Shown: piece by piece, positions 7,845-15,698 of the stretch
Numbering within the stretch: the first letter of the stretch is position 1
How the letters are laid out: every line of letters begins with the position of its first letter
Source: Rhodospirillaceae bacterium
GTDB lineage: Bacteria; Pseudomonadota; Alphaproteobacteria; Dongiales; Dongiaceae
DNA length: 64,000 nt
Assembly (NCBI GenBank): GCA_016712715.1
Contig: JADJQM010000001.1
Coordinates: forward strand, 887,001-951,000
Reading direction: 5' to 3'
Translations under genes and position numbers: made by a program
The notes under the pieces: generated by a model
Told to the model about the DNA's origin: nothing
The model's database searches: none
What the model saw: only the letters and a program-made list of their open reading frames with translations

Positions 7845-8705
7845 ATGACTGACAATGACATGCTTCCCCTATTGCAAAGAATTGCCGAAAGTCTTGAACG
7901 CTTGGCGCCGGCCCCTGCCAGAGTGATCGATCTGGCGGCGGCCGAGGCCTTTGTCTGGCAGTCCGAGACCAGCTGGCTGGAACCGGTGCCGACCGTTTCA
8001 CGCGTTCATATCAATCTGTTGCAGGGCATCGACCGCAACAAGGATATCCTCCTCGACAATACCCGCCGTTTTGCACGCGGCTTGCCGGCCAATAACGCCC
8101 TGCTATGGGGAGCGCGCGGTACTGGCAAGAGCTCGCTGGTCAAAGCGGTCCACGCCTCGGTGAATCTGGATCCGGCCACCCCGCTCACATTGATCGAGAT
8201 TCACCGCGAAGATCTCGTCACCCTGCCGCGCTTGCTGAGTTTGCTGCGCGATCAGTCGCGCCGCAGCGTCATCTTCTGCGACGACCTCTCCTTTGATGCG
8301 ACCGACGCCAGCTACAAATCACTAAAGGCCGTGTTGGAAGGTGGGCTCGAAGGGCGACCCGGCAATGTCCTGTTCTATGCCACCTCGAACCGCCGGCATT
8401 TGATGCCGCGTGACATGATCGAAAATGAACGGTCGACCGCCATCAACCCGTCGGAGGCCGTAGAAGAAAAGGTATCCCTCTCCGACCGGTTTGGCCTCTG
8501 GCTCGGCTTTCACAATTGCGACCAGGAAACCTTCTTCGCCATCATCGATGGCTATTGCCGGAGCTTTGGCCTTGATCTCCCGGTCGATGAGGTGCATGCC
8601 CAGGCCATCGAATGGTCGGTGACGCGCGGTGCCCGCTCTGGCCGCGTCGCCTGGCAGTTCATCCAGGACCTCGCCGGGCGCCTCGGCAAGACGATCAACC
8701 TCTAG
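7845..8705 (+). CDS. DUF815-family AAA-type ATPase
   Basis: About 286 residues from ATG at 7845, which has GAGG eight bases upstream; GTG at 7836 is the alternative. Walker A GARGTGKS lies at about 89-96 and Walker B VIFCDD at about 142-147, followed by the family segment A-T-S-N-R-R-H-L-M-P-R-D-M. The family is widespread in Proteobacteria and its cellular role is uncertain. In alphaproteobacteria it commonly sits beside the serS-surE-pcm-LytM block, as here. It converges on the LytM lipoprotein gene and the two stop codons overlap by four bases (8702-8705), leaving no room for a terminator. Confidence 0.85.
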   Translation: MTDNDMLPLLQRIAESLERLAPAPARVIDLAAAEAFVWQSETSWLEPVPTVSRVHINLLQGIDRNKDILLDNTRRFARGLPANNALLWGARGTGKSSLVKAVHASVNLDPATPLTLIEIHREDLVTLPRLLSLLRDQSRRSVIFCDDLSFDATDASYKSLKAVLEGGLEGRPGNVLFYATSNRRHLMPRDMIENERSTAINPSEAVEEKVSLSDRFGLWLGFHNCDQETFFAIIDGYCRSFGLDLPVDEVHAQAIEWSVTRGARSGRVAWQFIQDLAGRLGKTINL

Positions 8706-9961
8706 GCGCCGCCGTCGAGATATTTCATCGGGTCCACGGGCTCCTCGCCCTTGCGGATCTCGAAATGCAGTTGCGGCTTCGCGACATTGCCAGTGGAGCC
8801 AACGCGGGCAATGACCTTGCCGCGCGTGACCTTGTCACCCTTCTGCACCAGCAAGGATTCGTTGTGCGCATAGGCCGTGATCAGGCCGTTTGCATGCCGG
8901 ATCAGCACCAAATTGCCGAAGCCGCGCAACTGGTTTCCGGCATAGGCCACCGTTCCATCCGCCGCCGCCATCACTGGCGCACCGGCGGGTGCTGCAATGT
9001 TGATACCGTCGTTCCGCAAGCCATCCGAAGTGGCGCCGTATTTCAGAATGACCTTGCCTTGAACCGGCCATGAGAAGCCCGCGGCACTGGCCGGGGCTAC
9101 ACTTGCGACCTGGGGCGCTGCAACGGGCTTTGCCGCCGGCGGTGTTGCCTGGGGCGGCGTTGGCTGGGGCTGCGTCGCCTTCTCATAGGCCCCTTCGACA
9201 GCTTCTTCCGCAGCGGTCAGATCAGGTTCTGCGGGCACCGTCTTGGTAGGAACATCCGGTACCGTCGTGGGTGGCGGCAAGGGCAGTGAGCTTGTAGAAC
9301 CTGGCGCCGGTGATAGCGGCTTGGCGCCAGGTTGGCTGGCGGCGGGCGTTGAGGCAGGGGCAGTCGTGCTGCCCGGTGGCGGCGGCAGGGCTGTGGCCGA
9401 GACCGATCCCGCATTCGACGCTTCGGGCACCACATCAACCTTGGGTGCCGGGATCTGGGGCGTCGTCGAGGCGGGCAACGCTGCACCGTTCGAGGCCGAT
9501 TGCGAAGCCTCGACCGCGCTCGGCAGGACCAGCGATTGCCCAACCTGCAGCTTGTAGGGTGGCTTCAAACCATTGAGTTCGACCAAGGCGCTCTGCTGGA
9601 CGCGAAAGCGCCTGGCAAGTCCACCCAGCGTGTCACCACCCTTTACGACATAGGTCTGGCGCGTGGAAATGCGCAGTTCCTGCCCGGGACGGATGTTATA
9701 GGGTGGCTGAAGCTCGTTATTGTCGATCAACGCTCGGATCGGCGTGTTGGTGCGGTTGGAAACGGAAGCCAATGTATCGCCGGGCGCGACGATGTAGGCG
9801 CCGTTCACCACCTGCCCCATGTTCGGGTTCGCTGGCGCGCTGGCGGTTTCCGAAGGCGAACCCATGCTCGGCGCCACAAGATTGCCGCAACCTGCGACGA
9901 GCAGCATCGCGGCAGCCAGGGCACTCAATCGCAGAACGCGGCCAGATGACGTTGCCGCCAT
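8702..9961 (-). CDS. NlpD-like lipoprotein: two LysM domains and degenerate LytM/M23 domain
   Basis: About 419 residues. A lipoprotein signal ends in lipobox LVAGC (Cys25). LysM domains follow at about 56-99 and 103-148, each closing with P-P-Y-x-x-x-x-G-Q, then a long Pro/Ala/Thr-rich linker (about 150-300) and a C-terminal LytM domain. The first zinc motif of active M23 peptidases (HxxxD) reads G-L-R-N-D-G-I-N-I here, so the His and Asp ligands are missing, as in the amidase activators NlpD and EnvC. The likely role is activating an amidase during cell separation from the outer membrane. ATG at 9961 with GGAG upstream is preferred to TTG at 9967. Last gene of the leftward serS-surE-pcm block. 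Confidence 0.85.
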   Translation of the reverse strand: MAATSSGRVLRLSALAAAMLLVAGCGNLVAPSMGSPSETASAPANPNMGQVVNGAYIVAPGDTLASVSNRTNTPIRALIDNNELQPPYNIRPGQELRISTRQTYVVKGGDTLGGLARRFRVQQSALVELNGLKPPYKLQVGQSLVLPSAVEASQSASNGAALPASTTPQIPAPKVDVVPEASNAGSVSATALPPPPGSTTAPASTPAASQPGAKPLSPAPGSTSSLPLPPPTTVPDVPTKTVPAEPDLTAAEEAVEGAYEKATQPQPTPPQATPPAAKPVAAPQVASVAPASAAGFSWPVQGKVILKYGATSDGLRNDGINIAAPAGAPVMAAADGTVAYAGNQLRGFGNLVLIRHANGLITAYAHNESLLVQKGDKVTRGKVIARVGSTGNVAKPQLHFEIRKGEEPVDPMKYLDGGA

Positions 9962-9963
9962 AG

Positions 9964-10641
9964 TCAATTCTCCATCCGTCGCGGTACCGGGCGCCCTTCT
10001 CCCTCCGGCAAGGCGCCGCCGACGAGCGGCACAAACCGAACATCAGCAATCATCTTTGCCGTAAGACTCCCATCCTCCGCCTTGGTGAGCTTGACCAGCA
10101 TCTGGTCGCCGCGCTCTGGCCCGACGGGAATGACGAGGATACCGCCCACAGCCAACTGCTCGACCAACGCCTCGGGTACTTCAGCGGCGGCCGCCGTCAC
10201 GATGATGCGATCGAAGGGCGCCTGCTCGCGCCATCCGCGCGACCCATCACTGCAGCGACTGGTGATGTTGTGGAGGCGCAAATGATGAAAGCGATGCTCG
10301 GCCTCGGCCAGCAGCGATTTGTACCGTTCGATGGTATATAGCCGGCGGCAGAGCTTCGAGAGCACAGCGGCCTGGTAACCTGAACCCGTACCGATTTCCA
10401 GCACCTTGTGCGTCTTCTTGACCTCGAGCGCCTCGGTCATCTGCGCAACGATCTGCGGCTGGCTGATCGTCTGGCCATGGCTGATCGGCAGCGCCTGGTC
10501 TTCATAGGCCTGATCATGGAAGCTATCGAGAACAAAAAGTTCGCGCGGTATCCGTTCGATCGCGTTGAGGACGTTGGTATCGGTCAGTCCCGCCCGCCGC
10601 AAGTTCATGATCATGCGGATCTTGCGCGCGTGCAGGCTCAT
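9964..10641 (-). CDS. pcm: Protein-L-isoaspartate O-methyltransferase
   Basis: 225 residues, normal for the family. The SAM-binding motif E-I-G-T-G-S-G-Y-Q-A-A is at about residues 82-92 and the family element H-G-Q-T-I-S-Q-P at about 53-60. It methylates isoaspartyl residues in damaged proteins so they can revert to aspartate. The ATG shares ATGA with the surE stop, and the gene stops two bases before the LytM lipoprotein ATG. The surE-pcm pairing is conserved across Proteobacteria. Confidence 0.95.
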   Translation of the reverse strand: MSLHARKIRMIMNLRRAGLTDTNVLNAIERIPRELFVLDSFHDQAYEDQALPISHGQTISQPQIVAQMTEALEVKKTHKVLEIGTGSGYQAAVLSKLCRRLYTIERYKSLLAEAEHRFHHLRLHNITSRCSDGSRGWREQAPFDRIIVTAAAAEVPEALVEQLAVGGILVIPVGPERGDQMLVKLTKAEDGSLTAKMIADVRFVPLVGGALPEGEGRPVPRRMEN

Positions 10642-11495
10642 CGAGGCAGGCCGTCCGTCTTAGCTGTCTGCTTCTTGGCCGACCGTTTGGCTGCGGGCTT
10701 CTTCTTCACTGAGACCTTTTCGAACAAACCATCCATCCGGCGCAACATCGCCGCATGGGTCAGGTCGAAATGAAGCGGTGTTACCGACACGGCCCGTGTG
10801 AGGATGATGCCGAGGTCGGTTTCCGGATGCTCAGGCTCGTCGGTCGGAAAATCGCCGATCCAGGTCACTTCTCGCTCGAACGGATCGCGGGCATGCACCA
10901 CTTCGACATGGGACATGCGGCGGCCCTGACGGCCGACCTCGATGCCGGTCACGTCCTTGGGGGCAACTCCCGGGAAGTTGACACTCATCAGCACACCCTT
11001 GGGCCAGGGCAGCGATACGAGCTTGCGGATGACCTGCGGCGCAAAGGCCGCAGCTGTTTCCCAGTGCAGCTTGTCCTTCACACGCACCTGGCTGAAGGCA
11101 ATGGCCGGGATTCCCAGCATTGCCCCTTCCATCGCTGCGGCGACGGTACCGGAGTACAGCACGTCTTCACCCAGATTGGCGCCGCGATTGACCCCCGACA
11201 GCACAATATCGGGGCGCCGACCCGTGATGATGTGGTTGACGGCAATCAGGGTGCAGTCACTTGGTGTGCCGGAGACGGCAAACTTGCGTGGATTGATCTT
11301 GTTGATCTGCAGTGGCCGGCGCAGGGTCAACGAATGTGACGCACCGCTATGCTCACTTTCCGGCGCGATAACCCAGACATCGGACGACAGGGCCTTGGCG
11401 ATGCGCTCAAGGACCTTGAGGCCCGGCGCGTGAATGCCGTCGTCATTGGTGACGAGGATGCGGGCGCGTTTGAGATCGAAGGGCAATTTAAGCAT
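10638..11495 (-). CDS. surE: 5'/3'-nucleotidase SurE with Lys/Ala-rich C-terminal tail
   Basis: About 285 residues from ATG 11495, which overlaps the serS stop by eight bases (GTG 11516 is possible but less likely). The metal-binding start I-L-V-T-N-D-D-G-I-H-A-P-G and the later S-G-V-N-R-G-x-N motif identify SurE, a divalent-metal nucleotidase acting on nucleoside monophosphates. The family is usually about 250 residues; here the last 25 form a basic tail (V-K-K-K-P-A-A-K-R-S-A-K-K-Q) without a known domain. Coupled to pcm by ATGA. Confidence 0.95.
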   Translation of the reverse strand: MLKLPFDLKRARILVTNDDGIHAPGLKVLERIAKALSSDVWVIAPESEHSGASHSLTLRRPLQINKINPRKFAVSGTPSDCTLIAVNHIITGRRPDIVLSGVNRGANLGEDVLYSGTVAAAMEGAMLGIPAIAFSQVRVKDKLHWETAAAFAPQVIRKLVSLPWPKGVLMSVNFPGVAPKDVTGIEVGRQGRRMSHVEVVHARDPFEREVTWIGDFPTDEPEHPETDLGIILTRAVSVTPLHFDLTHAAMLRRMDGLFEKVSVKKKPAAKRSAKKQTAKTDGLPR

Positions 11496-12765
11496 GGGGG
11501 CGTATGACCTCGACACCGTTCATATAGGGACGCAGGGCCATCGGGATGACGACTGAACCGTCTTCCTGTTGGTAGTTTTCGAGCACAGCGATCAAGGCGC
11601 GGCCGACCGCGACGCCCGACCCATTGAGCGTATGGACGAAGCGCGTTCCCTTCTCGCTCGGCTTGCGGCAGCGCGCTTTCATGCGGCGCGCCTGGAACTC
11701 ACCGCAATTGGACACGCTCGAAATCTCCCGGTACATGCCCTGGCCCGGCAACCAGACTTCGATGTCGTGAGTTTTCTGAGCCGAGAAGCCCATATCGCCG
11801 GTTGACAATGTCACGACACGATAGGGTAGATCCAGTTTGGCCAGAACATTCTCGGCGCATTTGGTCATGCGCTGGTGCTCGGCGTCCGAGTCATCCGGAT
11901 GCGCGATCGACACCATCTCGACCTTGAAGAATTGATGCTGGCGGATCATACCGCGCGTATCGCGCCCGGCGGCACCCGCTTCGGAACGGAAGCAGGGTGT
12001 GAGGGCAGTAAAGCGGAGTGGCAGCTTGCCTTCGTCGACAATCTCGTCCGCCACCATGTTGGTGAGCGGTACTTCCGATGTCGGGATCAGATAGAGACCC
12101 TGTTCGGTCTTGAAGAGATCCTCGGCAAATTTCGGAAGGTTGCCGGTGCCGTAGAGCGACAAGTCGCGCACCAGGAACGGAGGATTGACCTCGGTATAGC
12201 CGTGCTCGCCGGTATGAAGGTCGAGCATGAACTGGCCAAGGGCGCGCTCCAATCTGGCAAGCGCTCCCTTCAGCACCACAAAGCGGGCGCCGGAGATCTT
12301 TGCCGCGGCCGTGAAGTCCATCAACCCGAGGCCTTCACCAATTTCAAAATGCTGCTTCGGCGAAAAGGCGAAATTTCGCCGGTGGCCGATCTCGCGTTCG
12401 ACCCGATTGGCCTTCTCGTCGGCACCCTCGGGCACGTCCTGGGCCGGCAGGTTCGGCTGCTGTGCCAGCAGGGCTTCAAGCTCTTCGGCCGCCTTCAGCT
12501 CTTCCGCCTCGGCCGCCACCATGCGGTCCTTGAGGCTGGCGACCTCGGCCATGACAGCGGCGGCGTCGCCGCCCTTGGCCTTCAACTGGCCAACCTGCTT
12601 GGAGAGGTCGTTCCGCTTGGCCTGCATTTCCTGCCAGGCTGTCTGCGTGGCCCGTCGCCTGGAATCGAGCGCAATGACGGTCTCTGCCAACGGCGGCAAA
12701 CCGCGCCGCGACCGGCCCGCGTCGAACGCCGTGGGATTGTCACGAATCCATTTAGGGTCAAACAT
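11488..12765 (-). CDS. serS: Seryl-tRNA synthetase
   Basis: 425 residues, the usual length. The N-terminal coiled-coil arm (about 30-105, rich in K-A-K-G-G-D-A-A and E-E-L-K-A-A-E-E-L-E) binds the long variable arm of tRNA-Ser. The class II catalytic core follows, with L-T-P-C-F-R-S-E-A-G-A-A-G-R-D-T-R-G (motif 2) and a C-terminal motif 3 around G-S-G-V-A-V-G-R. It charges tRNA-Ser with serine in the cytoplasm. First gene of the overlapping serS-surE-pcm group, 95 bases after the Tat genes. Confidence 0.97.
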   Translation of the reverse strand: MFDPKWIRDNPTAFDAGRSRRGLPPLAETVIALDSRRRATQTAWQEMQAKRNDLSKQVGQLKAKGGDAAAVMAEVASLKDRMVAAEAEELKAAEELEALLAQQPNLPAQDVPEGADEKANRVEREIGHRRNFAFSPKQHFEIGEGLGLMDFTAAAKISGARFVVLKGALARLERALGQFMLDLHTGEHGYTEVNPPFLVRDLSLYGTGNLPKFAEDLFKTEQGLYLIPTSEVPLTNMVADEIVDEGKLPLRFTALTPCFRSEAGAAGRDTRGMIRQHQFFKVEMVSIAHPDDSDAEHQRMTKCAENVLAKLDLPYRVVTLSTGDMGFSAQKTHDIEVWLPGQGMYREISSVSNCGEFQARRMKARCRKPSEKGTRFVHTLNGSGVAVGRALIAVLENYQQEDGSVVIPMALRPYMNGVEVIRPHA

Positions 12766-12860
12766 TTAGCGGTCGAGCTCCAAATCCCCCGATTCGGCTC
12801 AACTTATAGGACGGAACCCGGGTTCGGTCAAAGCTCGGATCGGAAAATCACAAAGATCAA

Positions 12861-14183
12861 TCAGGCCGGTTTGACGTCCGTACCGGGCTCCTCATCATTC
12901 TCTTTTGCCTCCGCTTCAGCCCGCTTCTTTTCGACCAGCTGGGCGAGCAAAATCGACACCTCGTAGAGCAGCAGCATAGGTATCGCGAGGGAGAACATGC
13001 TGAAGAGATCGGGCGGCGTCACGACCGCTGCCACCACCACGACACCGACGATCGCATAGCGACGCTTATCCTTCAGGCTCTGTGCGCTGATGATGCCGAC
13101 TTTGGCGAGCAATGTCAGCAGGACAGGCAGTTCAAAGCAGAAGCCGAAGGCGAAGATCAGCTTCATGACCAGGTCAATATAGTCCGAGACCTTGGCCTCG
13201 AGCTGGATCGGCAAGGAACCGGCCTCAGCATTGCCGGCCTGCTCAAAGCCGAGGAAGAAGCGCCAGGCGAATGGCATCAAGACGTAATAGAGGAAGGCCG
13301 CACCCACCGCGAACATGACCGGCGTCGCAATCAGGAATGGGAGGAACGCCTGCTTTTCGTTCTTGTACAGACCCGGGGCAATGAACGCCCAGATCTGGGA
13401 GGCTATCACCGGAAACGAGACACAGAGTGCGCCAAATGCCGCGACCTTGACCTGGGTAAAGAAGACCTCGGTCAGGTCCGTGTAGATGAACCGACGATCC
13501 TCGCCCAATTCCTGGAGAATGCTGGCCAGAGGTTCGGCCAGGAAATCAAAAATATCCTGGGCAAAATAGAAGCAGGCGAAGAACGCCAGAATGAAGCCGA
13601 TCGCCGCATAAAGGAGACGTGACCGTAACTCGACAAGGTGTTCGAGCAACGGCATCTTCTTGTCTTCTTCGGCGCCGCTCATTCGCAGATACTCATACTG
13701 AAAGGCTTTATCGGATTTGCTGTCATCGGCCGGCAAGGAATCGGTGCTTGTTAGAACCGGCGCCTCGGTCGTCTGACTGGGTACTGACGTCGGCGTCTCG
13801 GAACCGACCAACCCGGGGAACGGCGGCAAGTTATCCGCCCGTTCCGGTACCGCCGCTGCAGCTGCCGGCGCGGAGAGTGCCGTCTTGGCTTCTTCAACCG
13901 AGGCGTTGACCGTTTTCTTGAGTTCGCCGCCGGGATCGATTTCCTTTTCGATCCTCTGCTTGATCGAGTTGGCGGTCAGCTTTTGCAGCTCCCTCTTGGC
14001 ATCATCAAGTTCGGCTTCGCGAACGATCTCATTTACGCCGCTTTGAAACTCGTTGCCGAGCTTGCGAGCAGCGCGCATCCAATGCGAAATCGACTTCAAC
14101 GCGTGCGGCAATTCCTTCGGTCCGAGTACGACCAAGATGATGACGGCGATCGCCGCCATCTCGCTCCAGCCGACATCGAACAT
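12861..14183 (-). CDS. tatBC: TatB-TatC in a single reading frame (twin-arginine translocase subunits)
   Basis: A single 440-residue frame. Residues 1-167 are TatB: membrane helix 4-22 ending in L-G-P-K-E-L-P, an amphipathic helix, then a variable Ala/Pro/Ser/Thr-rich tail. Residue 168 is a methionine (13682) opening a normal TatC of about 273 residues, with P-L-L-E-H-L-V-E-L-R-S-R-L and six membrane segments. TatB and TatC form the receptor for twin-arginine signal peptides. They are normally separate genes. Just upstream of the TatC ATG another frame offers a TGA overlapping it as ATGA, the usual coupling arrangement, so one indel in the variable TatB tail could have created the fusion. No strong Shine-Dalgarno precedes the internal ATG. 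Confidence 0.85.
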   Translation of the reverse strand: MFDVGWSEMAAIAVIILVVLGPKELPHALKSISHWMRAARKLGNEFQSGVNEIVREAELDDAKRELQKLTANSIKQRIEKEIDPGGELKKTVNASVEEAKTALSAPAAAAAVPERADNLPPFPGLVGSETPTSVPSQTTEAPVLTSTDSLPADDSKSDKAFQYEYLRMSGAEEDKKMPLLEHLVELRSRLLYAAIGFILAFFACFYFAQDIFDFLAEPLASILQELGEDRRFIYTDLTEVFFTQVKVAAFGALCVSFPVIASQIWAFIAPGLYKNEKQAFLPFLIATPVMFAVGAAFLYYVLMPFAWRFFLGFEQAGNAEAGSLPIQLEAKVSDYIDLVMKLIFAFGFCFELPVLLTLLAKVGIISAQSLKDKRRYAIVGVVVVAAVVTPPDLFSMFSLAIPMLLLYEVSILLAQLVEKKRAEAEAKENDEEPGTDVKPA

Positions 14184-14236
14184 AAAGCACTACCCTTCAA
14201 GCGTCGCCACAACGAGCCACAAGTTCAAAACAGAGA

Positions 14237-14440
14237 TCAGCTGCGATCGACGATCTTTTCGTCCGCTTTTGCCGCCGTCGTGTCCTGGGGTGTTTCCGAT
14301 TCGCTCTTGATGCCCTTTTTGAAGGCATTGATGCCCTTGGCAAAGTCACCCATCAGCGCCGGAATCTTGCCCTTGCCGCCAAAAATCACGAGGACGACAA
14401 TCAAAACGACGACCCAATGCCACCACGCTCCAAGTCCCAT
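14237..14440 (-). CDS. tatA: Sec-independent protein translocase protein TatA
   Basis: 67 residues with one N-terminal membrane helix, the hinge-like F-G-G-K-G-K-I-P, and an amphipathic helix with G-D-F-A-K-G-I-N-A-F-K-K-G-I, all typical of TatA. It forms the size-variable translocation pore with the TatB/TatC receptor. It lies 53 bases upstream of tatBC on the same strand. In many alphaproteobacteria scpA-scpB precede tatA; here an iron-type ABC transporter does. Confidence 0.95.
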   Translation of the reverse strand: MGLGAWWHWVVVLIVVLVIFGGKGKIPALMGDFAKGINAFKKGIKSESETPQDTTAAKADEKIVDRS

Positions 14441-14552
14441 GACGGGAAACTCCTCAACTAACGACCTCTCCGGCGGTGGGCGCCGGACCCGGGCGGACTA
14501 TGGCAAATCCGCCGCCTCGCTACAATAGCCAGTCACTATCATTTAGGCTTCG

Positions 14553-15698
14553 CTAACCTGCTGACAAGTCCGGAATTTCCGTGCTCGCTCGACGATATTG
14601 ATCATCACCCGCGCGGCTCTCCGGAAAGATCAGCGCATCCGCGGGATCGAGTTGCAGGAGGATCTGGCTGCCGGGTTCCGGCAACAGGCGGCCGGCATGA
14701 CGCACCCGCAGGGTTAACGACCGATTTTCGCCGCTTGCAAGTCTGACCACCAATAGTTTGCTGCTACCCAGGAAACGCACTTCCTCGACCGTTGCTGGAA
14801 CGATCCAGCCGCTGGGATCCACGCCACCTGCCCCAACAAGGTGGATGCTCTCCGGCCGGAGCAGTATCTGGACGACGGCGCCTTCGGCATAACCTGGCGC
14901 TGGCAAGTCCCCAAGCGGGCACTGCACCATACCACCATGGACCACTCCACCAAGATCATTGGTTGCGGTAAAGAAACGAGCGACGAACGGACTGACCGGG
15001 CGGTGGTAGATGGCATCCGGCGACCCGCTTTGGACCACCCGTCCAGCCTGCATCAGATAGATCCGATCGGCCATGAACATGGCTTCTTCCGGATCATGGG
15101 TCACCATCAGCGTCGCGGTCCCGCTCCGCTTGAGGACATGCAGAGTATCATCGCGGATCTGTTCGCGGAGCCTCGCATCGAGGCCCGAGAACGGCTCGTC
15201 GAGGAGCAGGATGGCAGGTTGAGGGGCTAGCGCCCGCGCCAAGGCGATACGTTGCTGCTGCCCCCCCGAAAGGGCGTGCGGATAGGCATCCGCATAGTCG
15301 GCCATGTCGACCTGGCCCAGTACTTCGGCGATCCGCACCGCACGTTGGCTTGCGTCCAGCCGCGCAAGGCCAAAGGCCACGTTACGTGCCACGGTCAGAT
15401 GCGGAAACAGTGCGAAATCCTGAAATACCAGGCCGACACCACGCCGTTCCGGCGGCAGGCTTTGGCCCAACGCGCCATCCGCGACCAACTGGTCCTGCAT
15501 GGCAACGCGGCCCTGCTGCACCGTCTCCAACCCAGCGGCGAGGCGCAGGATGGTGGACTTGCCACAACCTGATGGACCTAACAGGCAGATGACCTCGCCC
15601 TCGTCCACATGCAGCGAGACATGGTCTACCGCCCTGACATCGCCGAAGTCATGGCTGAGATCAAAAAGCTCCAGAGAGCGGTTTGGCCGACCGTTCAT
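14553..15698 (-). CDS. Fe(3+)-type ABC transporter ATP-binding protein (FbpC/PotA group)
   Basis: 381 residues. Walker A G-P-S-G-C-G-K-S-T, signature L-S-G-G-Q-Q-Q-R and Walker B L-L-L-D-E-P-F-S-G-L-D lie in the first 200 residues, followed by a C-terminal TOBE-like region (P-E-S-I-H-L). Together with the two-module permease upstream (ATGA overlap at 15695-15698) it fits an iron(III) or related periplasmic-binding-protein importer. No binding-protein gene is adjacent, so it must be encoded elsewhere. A Fur-box-like site upstream of the permease supports iron as substrate, but thiamine or other cations cannot be excluded. Confidence 0.85.
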   Translation of the reverse strand: MNGRPNRSLELFDLSHDFGDVRAVDHVSLHVDEGEVICLLGPSGCGKSTILRLAAGLETVQQGRVAMQDQLVADGALGQSLPPERRGVGLVFQDFALFPHLTVARNVAFGLARLDASQRAVRIAEVLGQVDMADYADAYPHALSGGQQQRIALARALAPQPAILLLDEPFSGLDARLREQIRDDTLHVLKRSGTATLMVTHDPEEAMFMADRIYLMQAGRVVQSGSPDAIYHRPVSPFVARFFTATNDLGGVVHGGMVQCPLGDLPAPGYAEGAVVQILLRPESIHLVGAGGVDPSGWIVPATVEEVRFLGSSKLLVVRLASGENRSLTLRVRHAGRLLPEPGSQILLQLDPADALIFPESRAGDDQYRRASTEIPDLSAG

